A stretch of 64,000 nucleotides of DNA, from contig NZ_LZSV01000034.1 in NCBI RefSeq assembly GCF_001665605.1, positions 1 to 64,000 on the forward strand. Reading direction: 5' to 3'. Positions 8,351 to 15,387 of this stretch are shown one piece after another. The notes under the pieces are model-generated. The model was not told the origin of the DNA. It saw nothing but the letters and a program-made list of their open reading frames with translations, and did no database searches. Both the position numbers and the translations under genes were made by a program. Position 1 is the first letter of the stretch, and the number at the start of each line of letters is the position of its first letter. Source of the stretch: Mycobacterium sp. 852014-50255_SCH5639931 (GTDB lineage: Bacteria; Actinomycetota; Actinomycetes; Mycobacteriales; Mycobacteriaceae).

Positions 8351-9322
8351 ATGAAGCAAGCTCGGCTCGCCAACCTGGAGGTCGGCCGCCTGGGCCTGGG
8401 CGCGATGGGCATGTCCGTGGCCTACGCGGGCGCCGGCAGCGACGACGCCGAGTCGATCCGCACCGTTCATCGCGCCATCGACCTGGGCGTCACGCTGATC
8501 GACACCGCCGAGGTCTACGGCCCCTACGTCAACGAAGAACTGCTTGCGCGTGCCTTGCAGGGGCGGCGCGATCAGGTCGTGCTGGCCACCAAGTTCGGCC
8601 TCATTTCCCACACGGGACGCACCGGCCCGGACAGTAGCCCGGCCAACATCCGCATCGCCGTGGACGGTTCGCTGCAAAGGCTGGGCGCCGATCACATCGA
8701 TCTCTACTATCAGCACCGCCTCGACCGCGAGACCCCGATCGAAGACACGGTCGGTGCCCTGGCGGAGCTTGTCGCTGCCGGGAAGGTGCGGCACGTGGGC
8801 CTCTCGGAGGTCGGTGTGAACACGATCCGGCGCGCCCACACCGTGCATCCCATCACCGCCGTGCAATCCGAATATTCGCTTTGGACCCGCGACCAAGAAG
8901 AGGCGATATTGCCGCTGCTGCGCGAACTGGGGATCGGGTTCGTCGCCTACTCACCGTTGGGCCGCGGCTTCCTCACCGGTGCCATTCGCTCCACCGAGGG
9001 GTTGCCCGACAGCGACTACCGCAAGACCAATCCGCGGTTCTTCGACGAGAACTTCCAGCACAACTTGAAAAGCGCGGATGAACTGCGGAGCATCAGCGCT
9101 GACGTCGGTGCCACACCCGCTCAGGTCGCCCTGGCCTGGTTGTTGGCGAAAGGCTCCGACATCGTGCCGATTCCGGGAACGAAGCGCGTGACGCGACTCG
9201 AGGAAAACGTCAGTGCCGACGCGGTCGAACTGACGCCCGACCAGCTGTCCCGGCTCGACCGACTCACCCCACCTCAGGGTGGTCATCACGCCGAAGCGCA
9301 GATGGGGTGGATCGACCGATGA
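8351..9322 (+). CDS. Aldo/keto reductase
   Basis: 323 residues, starting at ATG 8351. The AKR tetrad is complete: Asp51 and Tyr56 in LIDTAEVYGPYVNEEL, Lys81 in VLATKFGL and His122 in LYYQHRLD. The NADPH-binding end is also present (IPGTKRVTRLEENVSA). The length fits the YhdN/AKR13-like branch of NADPH-dependent carbonyl reductases. It is soluble and cytoplasmic. The upstream in-frame ATG at 8291 would add a basic non-conserved tail across the divergent promoter and is not preferred. The natural substrate is unknown. Confidence 0.92.
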   Translation: MKQARLANLEVGRLGLGAMGMSVAYAGAGSDDAESIRTVHRAIDLGVTLIDTAEVYGPYVNEELLARALQGRRDQVVLATKFGLISHTGRTGPDSSPANIRIAVDGSLQRLGADHIDLYYQHRLDRETPIEDTVGALAELVAAGKVRHVGLSEVGVNTIRRAHTVHPITAVQSEYSLWTRDQEEAILPLLRELGIGFVAYSPLGRGFLTGAIRSTEGLPDSDYRKTNPRFFDENFQHNLKSADELRSISADVGATPAQVALAWLLAKGSDIVPIPGTKRVTRLEENVSADAVELTPDQLSRLDRLTPPQGGHHAEAQMGWIDR

Positions 9323-9380
9323 TGGGCGCCGACGTACGAGCCATGCTGCGGCGCAAGGGCTTTCGGACGTAGCGGACTGC

Positions 9381-10481
9381 CTAGTCCGCGCTGGCCAGAG
9401 CCGCAGTGCCGTAATGCTTTTCGATCAGCGTCCACGGGTCGGCGTAGGGCCCGCGTCCCTCGAGCCGGCGCTGCACCATCAGGACGGCACGCAAGACCGG
9501 GCGCAAGATCGGGCTCAGCAGTCGCACCACGGTCCGCGTCGGGCCCTGCGTCTCGGCGATCCAGCCCAGGGTCTCGGACCAGTCGTGCTCCTGAAAGTCG
9601 AGCAGCGCCTGCGCTTCGGTCGTGTCGTACCAGCCGGTGAAGCTCCAGCCGCGGTCGTCGGCGGGATCGCCGGGCAGGCTGGCCGACGGGCCAAGCCCAC
9701 CCAGGCCGACGGCTTCCATCAGGCCGTCCTCGAGCTCGCGTTGCGTGAGCACGTACGACTCGTTGCCGCCGATCAGTATCACCTTGCCCGCGATGGTCGC
9801 TTCCCGATCAACACCGTTGGCGAAAGCAAGCGCCACGTCGCGGGCGTCCACCGCGTGCATGCGGTTGTCGCCCGGCATCGACCGCATCAGGAGCAGGGAG
9901 TCGCCGTTGACCGCCGTGTGCGTGTCCGGCGAGATGACCCCGCCCAGGCGGAAGAGCGCGAACGGCAGGCCGCTGGCGCGGATCGCCGCCTCGGCGAGCA
10001 CTTTGTCCTGACCGTATTGATCGATCGGGTTCACCGGGGTGTCCGGGGTGATCCGCTCCGGCTGGCGGTAGGGGTTGCGCGATCCGTACACCGCGGCGCT
10101 GGACGCCATCAGGAACAGGGGCGGGCGGGGGAGTGCGGCGCACGCCGCCAAAAGATTCTCGGTGCCGCCCACGTTCACCTTGCGGGCCAGCGCCGGTCTG
10201 CGATACGAGAGCGGGGACACGATCGCGGCGAGGTGAACGACCGCTTCGGGCCGATGGGCCGCGACGAGATCACGCACCGCCTCGGCGTCCAGAAGGTCGG
10301 TATAGGCCGGAATCAGCGTCCCGGGGTGGCGGCCGGCGGCCAGTTCTTTTTCGACGGCGACGGTGTTGTCGTTGCGCAGATCCATCGCGATGACAGCGCG
10401 TCCCCGCTCGAGCAGGGTCTGCGTGCAACGCTTGCCGACCTGTCCGAAGGCGCCGGTGACCAGAACAGTGGAGGCGGTCAT
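9381..10481 (-). CDS. NAD-dependent epimerase/dehydratase (extended SDR)
   Basis: 366 residues. The N-terminal Rossmann motif is TGAFGQVG (about residues 9-16), followed by the extended-SDR region VVHLAAIVSPLSY, a Ser-rich strand with LMASSAAVYGSRNPY, and the active-site YxxxK in QYGQDK. The residues fit a sugar-nucleotide or hydroxysteroid-type dehydrogenase/epimerase. A C-terminal extension of about 60 residues (PILRPVLRAVLMVQRRLEGR) is hydrophobic and basic and may associate with the membrane. The stop of the NTF2-like gene is 7 bp upstream of this start, so the two are probably one operon. Confidence 0.88.
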   Translation of the reverse strand: MTASTVLVTGAFGQVGKRCTQTLLERGRAVIAMDLRNDNTVAVEKELAAGRHPGTLIPAYTDLLDAEAVRDLVAAHRPEAVVHLAAIVSPLSYRRPALARKVNVGGTENLLAACAALPRPPLFLMASSAAVYGSRNPYRQPERITPDTPVNPIDQYGQDKVLAEAAIRASGLPFALFRLGGVISPDTHTAVNGDSLLLMRSMPGDNRMHAVDARDVALAFANGVDREATIAGKVILIGGNESYVLTQRELEDGLMEAVGLGGLGPSASLPGDPADDRGWSFTGWYDTTEAQALLDFQEHDWSETLGWIAETQGPTRTVVRLLSPILRPVLRAVLMVQRRLEGRGPYADPWTLIEKHYGTAALASAD

Positions 10482-10488
10482 GGCCTTA

Positions 10489-11019
10489 TCACTGTCCGAT
10501 CAGCCCGTGGGCGACCCGGCCGATCGCCCGGCGGATTCGGTCGGAGACATAGAGAGAAAACACGGGAGTGACGATATCCTCTCGCAGCCGAGTTAGTTTG
10601 GAGCTCTTGATGAACCACTGTCCGCCGATCTTCTCGTAGGTCTCGTGGTAGTGCCCGTAGCCCACCAACGTCACCCCGGGTCCGAACCGGACGACGTCTT
10701 GCAGGGCCCACACTCCGCGCGCGGTCGTCGCCGACGTGAGCGCGATTTCGGGGGCATGCACCTGGTGCGCCGTGGCCTGCGTCGGCCGCCCGAGCGCCTT
10801 GCGCGTGAACGCCACGAAGTCGTCCGCGCCCTCGATCACCTTGCCGCCGGCCTCCGCTGTGTCGCTGACGAAGTCATCGGTGAAGACGGTGCGCCAAGCC
10901 GCCCAGTCCTTGCTGTCGAGATTCCGGCAATAGCGGGCCTTGAGCTGCTTGATGGATTCGATGGCCAGCAGCGTCGCGGTGTCCGCGTCGGCCACCACGC
11001 CCTCCGCGCGCTCTGTCAT
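10489..11019 (-). CDS. SnoaL/NTF2-like domain protein
   Basis: 176 residues from ATG 11019. The fold signature is the opening LLAIESIKQLKARYCRNLDS, with a conserved Tyr/Arg helix, then DWAAWRTVFTDDFVSDTAEA, typical of SnoaL_4-like (bile-acid dehydratase-like) polyketide cyclase/dehydratase relatives. A C-terminal extension with SLYVSDRIRRAIGRVAHGL goes beyond the usual domain. The frame is open further upstream, but that part is arginine-rich shadow of the thioesterase gene. It lies directly upstream of the epimerase, and genes of this kind often accompany steroid or aromatic catabolic enzymes. Confidence 0.82.
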   Translation of the reverse strand: MTERAEGVVADADTATLLAIESIKQLKARYCRNLDSKDWAAWRTVFTDDFVSDTAEAGGKVIEGADDFVAFTRKALGRPTQATAHQVHAPEIALTSATTARGVWALQDVVRFGPGVTLVGYGHYHETYEKIGGQWFIKSSKLTRLREDIVTPVFSLYVSDRIRRAIGRVAHGLIGQ

Positions 11020-11081
11020 TGCGGCTCGATCCCGTCCCTCAGCGTCCCGGCGTGACGTTTCACTGGCGAAGTGTAAACCTC

Positions 11082-11888
11082 TCAGCCTTTGAAGTAGACG
11101 ACCTGATGGGTGGTGACCAGCAGGGTGCCATCTCGTGTCCACAGCTGTGCGCTCTGGTCGAAGTAGCCGCGGGTGAAGCGATTGGCGTGCGCGCTGCACA
11201 GGACGAAGTCGTTCCCCACCCGGTCGAGTTCGTCCTGATCGGCGTGGAAGTACGCCGTCAACGAGATCGTTCCCGACGGGACGAAGCCGCCGCGTCGTAG
11301 GAACACCCGCGGGTAGAAGGCATCCGACAGCGCGGCCAGCACTGTGTAGTCGACCGGGCGTCGCGCGGCGTCGCGCACCCACAAGGTGGTCGTCGACGAG
11401 GGGCTCGGCTGCCCGTCTTTGCCGGGCATGGGGCCTTCGGCGAACCGCATGTCGTACAGGTTCGTCCAGCGAACGAGGCCCGGATCGGTAGCGGGCAGCT
11501 GCTCGGGGTCCGGCGCGCTCGGTGGGCGGCTTTCGGTATCGGCCCAACCGTCGCGGCGGACGGCGAATAGCGCCGTTGCCGTGGTCTTGACGTCGCCGTC
11601 CTGGCTGAGTTCGACGATCCAGTGCTGGTTGGAGCGGTTGGTGCGTGCCGCCCGCAGTGAAATGTCGAACTCGCCGTCGGCGATGGGGGCGGCGTAGTTG
11701 ACCGTCAACGCGAGCGGCTGGCCGATCCGGTCGGGGTGCGATTCGACGGCGCGCAGCATGACCGCGGCCGTGATCCCGCCGAAGGGCCCCACCATGTTGG
11801 CCCATTCCGGATGGGTTCGGCCGCGCCTGGTGTGGGCGTCGACGGTCTCCAGCCGGATGGCGTCGTCGAAGGGATGTGTATCGGTCAT
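11082..11888 (-). CDS. Acyl-CoA thioesterase-like (TesB-type double hotdog) protein
   Basis: 268 residues. The sequence follows the TesB-like/thioesterase-like superfamily pattern: an N-terminal hotdog with EWANMVGPFGGITAAVMLRA and a second half with SLTAYFHADQDELDRVGNDF and an ending strand (LLVTTHQVVYF). Proteins of this type hydrolyse acyl-CoAs. The ATG at 11888 follows a short divergent space from the DUF1801 gene at 11971. On the minus strand it precedes the NTF2-like and epimerase genes with a gap of only 62 bp, so a three-gene operon is likely. Confidence 0.85.
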   Translation of the reverse strand: MTDTHPFDDAIRLETVDAHTRRGRTHPEWANMVGPFGGITAAVMLRAVESHPDRIGQPLALTVNYAAPIADGEFDISLRAARTNRSNQHWIVELSQDGDVKTTATALFAVRRDGWADTESRPPSAPDPEQLPATDPGLVRWTNLYDMRFAEGPMPGKDGQPSPSSTTTLWVRDAARRPVDYTVLAALSDAFYPRVFLRRGGFVPSGTISLTAYFHADQDELDRVGNDFVLCSAHANRFTRGYFDQSAQLWTRDGTLLVTTHQVVYFKG

Positions 11889-11970
11889 GCTGAGTACTGC
11901 AGACTACGGGCCTTCGACCCCGGCGTCGGACACGGGGCGGTCGAGCGACCCATCGGAAAGGCGAGTCAGG

Positions 11971-12348
11971 ATGGCCAACTCCCAGGACAAATCTCCCGCT
12001 GAACTGATCGACGCCAGGATCAAGGAGTTAGGGGATTGGCGCGGCGAGATGCTGGCCCGCATCAGGGAACTCATCAAGGACGCCGATCCGCACGTGGTCG
12101 AGGACTGGAAGTGGCGAGGTGTTCCGGTCTGGTATCACGACGGGATGATCTGTACGGGCGAGACCTACAAGAACGTCGTGAAGATGACCTTCGCCAAGGG
12201 CGCCTCGCTGAAGGATCCTTCGGGGCTGTTCAACTCCAGTCTCGATGGCAACACCAGGCGCGCGATCGACTTCCACCAGGGCGACAAGGTCGACGAAGAG
12301 GCATTAAAAGCGTTGATCCGCTCCGCGGTGGAGCTGAACCGGTCGTAG
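11971..12348 (+). CDS. DUF1801 domain protein
   Basis: 125 residues. The DUF1801 (YdhG/PF08818-type) pattern is visible: RIKELGDWRGEMLARIRELI, then VVEDWKWRGVPVWYHDGMIC and a strand with YKNVVKMTFAKGASL, ending in a helix with VDEEALKALIRSAVEL. The fold is iron-chaperone-like but the function is unknown. ATG 11971 is the start that gives the family's normal length. It is followed after 79 bp by the acyl-CoA dehydrogenase operon; the intervening twin palindrome suggests separate control of that operon. Confidence 0.87.
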   Translation: MANSQDKSPAELIDARIKELGDWRGEMLARIRELIKDADPHVVEDWKWRGVPVWYHDGMICTGETYKNVVKMTFAKGASLKDPSGLFNSSLDGNTRRAIDFHQGDKVDEEALKALIRSAVELNRS

Positions 12349-12356
12349 GCGCCAAC

Positions 12357-12387
12357 CTGTACAGCCGCGGGAGCGGTGCTGTACAGT
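12357..12387 (+). promoter_or_regulatory. Twin CTGTACAG palindromes in the acyl-CoA dehydrogenase promoter region
   Basis: The perfect 8-bp palindrome CTGTACAG occurs at 12357-12364 and again at 12379-12386, 22 bp apart (two helical turns), each followed by a pyrimidine and CG. The second copy runs into a possible -10, TACAGT (12382-12387), and the first overlaps the matching -35 position. The arrangement looks like a two-dimer operator controlling the operon that starts at 12428. The binding protein is unknown. Confidence 0.5.
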
Positions 12388-12427
12388 CGCCCAGCACAAG
12401 GTCGACGCTCGAATGGGAGGCCATCCG

Positions 12428-13657
12428 GTGACGCCCGAGTCGGTCGAAGACTTCCGGAGGCGGGCCAAGGCCTGGCTGGCCGACAACCTCCCGCGGCTGG
12501 ATTCCGGCGACGCGATGGTCCTGCAGCGCGACGAACTGTCGTCCTGGCGGCGCGCCCGCGAACTGCAAAAGAAGTTGTACGACGGAGGATTCGCCGGCAT
12601 CTGCTTCCCGCGCGAGTACGGCGGCCTCGGTCTGGGCTACGAGCACAAAAAGGCGTTCGACGCCGAGGCCCTGGCCTACGAGACGCCGCTCATGCTCAAC
12701 GTTCCGTCCTTCGCCATCTGCTGCGCGACGATCCTCGACATGGGCAGCGAGGAGCAGAAGCGCACGCACATCGCGGCCGCGCTGCGCGGCGACGAAGTGC
12801 TGGTGCAGCTGCTGTCGGAACCCAGCGGGGGGTCGGACCTTGCGGGCGTCCTCACCCGCGCCGAACGCCGGGACGGGCGATGGATCCTCAACGGCGCCAA
12901 GACGTGGAGCACGTGGGCGTTCGCCGCCGACTACGGTCTGTGCCTGGCCCGGACCGACTGGAGCGTGCCCAAGCACGAAGGGCTGACGATGTTCCTGGTA
13001 CCGCTCCGGCATCCCGGTGTCACGATCAACCGCATCACGCAGGTGAACGGCTCGGTCGAGTTCTGCGAGGAGTTCTTCGACGACGTCGACCTCGGTGACG
13101 ACGCCGTGGTGGGGGAGCCGGGGAAGGGATGGGACGTCGCGTCGCGCCAGCTCTACCACGAGCGCCGCGCAATGGGTGACGGATCGGAGTTCACCAGCGG
13201 GCCGGGAATCGCTGAGGCTGAAGACATTTCGGTTGACCTGCTGTCCTTGGTCGAGAAGACGAACCAGGCCGGCAGCGAACGAGTCCGCGAGATGGTGGGT
13301 AGGGCCTTGGTTCATCGGTCCGTGCACGGACAACTCAGCGAGCACGTTTTCCACGCCGTGACCAAGGGATCCCTGCCACCCCCCGCGGGATCGATCATCC
13401 GGCTGTCCATGGCCGAAGTGCACGACGTCGAAAACGACACCGCGTTGGCCGTCGCCGGGCCGGCGGCCGTGGTCGACGACGAGGCGGGACTGCTCGACAT
13501 CGGCACCCGCTACCTGGGCCGTCAGATCGCCAGCATCGGCGGCGGGACCACGGAGATGGCGCGCAACGTGATCGGCGAGCGGGTGCTGAACTTCCCGCGC
13601 GAGTACGCCGCCGACCGCGGCGTGCCGTTCAACCAGGTGCGGCACGGAAAGGCCTGA
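12428..13657 (+). CDS. Acyl-CoA dehydrogenase (FadE-like)
   Basis: 409 residues from GTG 12428. An in-frame ATG at 12413 exists, but the GGGAGG that forms part of it is a well-spaced ribosome-binding sequence for the GTG. Domains run in the usual order: N-terminal helices with GFAGICFPREYGGLGL, a middle beta domain with VQLLSEPSGGSDLAG that holds the FAD and substrate, and a C-terminal helical domain ending in SIGGGTTEMARNVIGERVLN. This is an FAD enzyme that forms an alpha,beta-double bond in acyl-CoA. The next two genes are a hotdog-like protein and FabG3, consistent with lipid or sterol side-chain breakdown. Confidence 0.93.
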   Translation: MTPESVEDFRRRAKAWLADNLPRLDSGDAMVLQRDELSSWRRARELQKKLYDGGFAGICFPREYGGLGLGYEHKKAFDAEALAYETPLMLNVPSFAICCATILDMGSEEQKRTHIAAALRGDEVLVQLLSEPSGGSDLAGVLTRAERRDGRWILNGAKTWSTWAFAADYGLCLARTDWSVPKHEGLTMFLVPLRHPGVTINRITQVNGSVEFCEEFFDDVDLGDDAVVGEPGKGWDVASRQLYHERRAMGDGSEFTSGPGIAEAEDISVDLLSLVEKTNQAGSERVREMVGRALVHRSVHGQLSEHVFHAVTKGSLPPPAGSIIRLSMAEVHDVENDTALAVAGPAAVVDDEAGLLDIGTRYLGRQIASIGGGTTEMARNVIGERVLNFPREYAADRGVPFNQVRHGKA

Positions 13658-13669
13658 GGGGGGCGGGAA

Positions 13670-14536
13670 TTGAGCGACCGACTCCGCGACATCCGAGAGC
13701 TGGCGGGAGACTCCGAGGCCTACCGGGACGAACTGTACCGGCGCTGGACCGGTCTGCTCAGTTACCGCTACATCGGCCGCAAACACTCGTCGATGGACCT
13801 CGGGGAGGTCGACGACACCGTCACCATCCGCCGCGACATGCGCAACGAGGCCGGGGGAATTATGGTGGCGCCATTGGCCATTTCTTCCCCGGAGGGCTGC
13901 CAGACCGACATGGTCGCGGTGCCCAACCCGGTCATCGCGTCGGTACAGATCGTCGACCCCGGCTATGACGTCAGCCGGGTCGAGATCGTCGACTCCGGCA
14001 TCGTGCACCAGGGCCGCACCATGGGCTACGGGCGATGCAAGATCGTCGACGCCGACAACCCGGATCGGGTGATTGCCTTCAACGAGGGGCAGGGAGCGAT
14101 CATCGGCATCCCGCCGGAAGGCCTTGACCGGATGGACGTTTCGGGTACCGAACTGGTGATCGAGGATTCGCCGGGCCTGCCGCCGCTGTGGCAGGCGTTC
14201 GGTGCCGGCAGGCGTGGCGACGGCCATTGGGTACTGCCCGAGCTCAGTACCGAACTCGCTTCCCCGGACGCCGCGCTGCACATCGGCCCGCAACACGTCG
14301 TCCTCGAAACCGCTGCTATCGACCTTGCCGCCGAGGTGGCCGGCACGCGAAGGCTGCAGGTGGTCAGCTGGCACGTCATGTTCATGTCCCGCGGCAAGGT
14401 CGGGCCCTTCCGCGTCGAGGGCACCGCACATCCCGGCGGCCCCGGACGCGTCGGCGTGCGCATGCTGCTGCACGACGAGGGGAACGCGGACAAGGCCGTC
14501 ACCTCCGCCGCGGCGATCTTCGACATCGTGGGCTGA
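13670..14536 (+). CDS. Hotdog-like (acyl-CoA thioesterase/dehydratase-like) protein
   Basis: 288 residues, apparently starting at TTG 13670, behind a purine-rich GGGGGGCGGG stretch 12 bp after the acyl-CoA dehydrogenase. The sequence looks like two hotdog-type halves: the first with RNEAGGIMVAPLAISSPEGC, the second with RRLQVVSWHVMFMSRGKVGP. I do not see a certain catalytic signature. Its place between an acyl-CoA dehydrogenase and a ketoacyl/hydroxysteroid reductase suggests it acts on a CoA thioester, as hydratase or thioesterase. That function is inferred from the neighbours. Confidence 0.72.
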   Translation: MSDRLRDIRELAGDSEAYRDELYRRWTGLLSYRYIGRKHSSMDLGEVDDTVTIRRDMRNEAGGIMVAPLAISSPEGCQTDMVAVPNPVIASVQIVDPGYDVSRVEIVDSGIVHQGRTMGYGRCKIVDADNPDRVIAFNEGQGAIIGIPPEGLDRMDVSGTELVIEDSPGLPPLWQAFGAGRRGDGHWVLPELSTELASPDAALHIGPQHVVLETAAIDLAAEVAGTRRLQVVSWHVMFMSRGKVGPFRVEGTAHPGGPGRVGVRMLLHDEGNADKAVTSAAAIFDIVG

Positions 14537-14604
14537 CTCAACCCTGGTCATACATCTGTCCGCGTCTGTATGGTGCTAAAGACTCACACGACAGGAGAAT
14601 CGCG

Positions 14605-15387
14605 GTGGCAGAACGGTTGGCCGGGAAGGTCGCGCTCATCAGCGGGGGCGCGCGGGGAATGGGCGCCTCGCATGTGCGGACGCTGGTGGCCGAGGGGGCC
14701 AAGGTGGTGTTCGGTGACATCCTCGATGACGAGGGCAAGGCGGTCGCCGCCGAGGTCGGAGACGCAACTCGCTACCTGCACCTCGACGTGACGATGCCCG
14801 AGGATTGGGACGCCGCCGTGGCCGCCGCCGTCAGTGAGTTCGGCGGCATCGACATCCTCGTCAACAACGCCGGCATCATCAACATCGGCACCTTCGAGGA
14901 CTACGCGATCTCGGAGTGGCAGCGCATCCTCGACATCAACCTGACGGGTGTGTTCCTCGGCATCCGCGCCGTGGTGAAGCCCATGAAGGAAGCCGGGCGG
15001 GGATCGATCATCAACATCTCCTCTATTGAGGGGATCGCCGGCACCATCGCCTGCCATGGGTACACCGCCACCAAGTTCGCCGTCCGCGGCCTGACCAAGT
15101 CGGCGGCACTAGAGCTCGGGCCCAGCGGGATCCGGGTGAATTCGATCCATCCCGGGCTCATCAAGACGCCGATGACCGAGTGGGTTCCCGAGGACATCTT
15201 CCAGACGGCGCTGGGCCGCATCGCCCAGCCCAAGGAGGTCTCGAACCTCGTCGTCTACCTGGCCAGCGACGAGTCGAGCTATTCGACCGGCTCGGAGTTC
15301 GTCGTCGACGGCGGCACCACCGCCGGCCTGGGCCACAAGGACTTCTCCGCGGTCGACACCGCCGGGCAGCCGGACTGGGTTACCTAG
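14605..15387 (+). CDS. fabG3: FabG3-like 3(20)-hydroxysteroid dehydrogenase (SDR)
   Basis: 260 residues from GTG 14605, with AGGAGA 7 bp upstream. From memory it closely follows M. tuberculosis FabG3/Rv2002 (also 260 residues), a 20-beta-hydroxysteroid dehydrogenase: GGARGMGASHVR cofactor loop, LVNNAGI, Ser in IINISSIEG, and YTATK catalytic pair. The segment AVVKPMKEAGRGSIINISSI is essentially the same. It should reduce or oxidise a keto/hydroxy group on steroids or 3-ketoacyl thioesters with NAD(H). It is the last gene of the acyl-CoA dehydrogenase operon; its 3' end overlaps the 3' end of the convergent mmpL gene by 8 bp. Confidence 0.9.
   Translation: MAERLAGKVALISGGARGMGASHVRTLVAEGAKVVFGDILDDEGKAVAAEVGDATRYLHLDVTMPEDWDAAVAAAVSEFGGIDILVNNAGIINIGTFEDYAISEWQRILDINLTGVFLGIRAVVKPMKEAGRGSIINISSIEGIAGTIACHGYTATKFAVRGLTKSAALELGPSGIRVNSIHPGLIKTPMTEWVPEDIFQTALGRIAQPKEVSNLVVYLASDESSYSTGSEFVVDGGTTAGLGHKDFSAVDTAGQPDWVT

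Noticed and set aside
12230..14551. 773-codon minus-strand open frame
   Set aside because: Antisense to the acyl-CoA dehydrogenase and hotdog-like genes, both with strong family motifs; composition is of shadow type.
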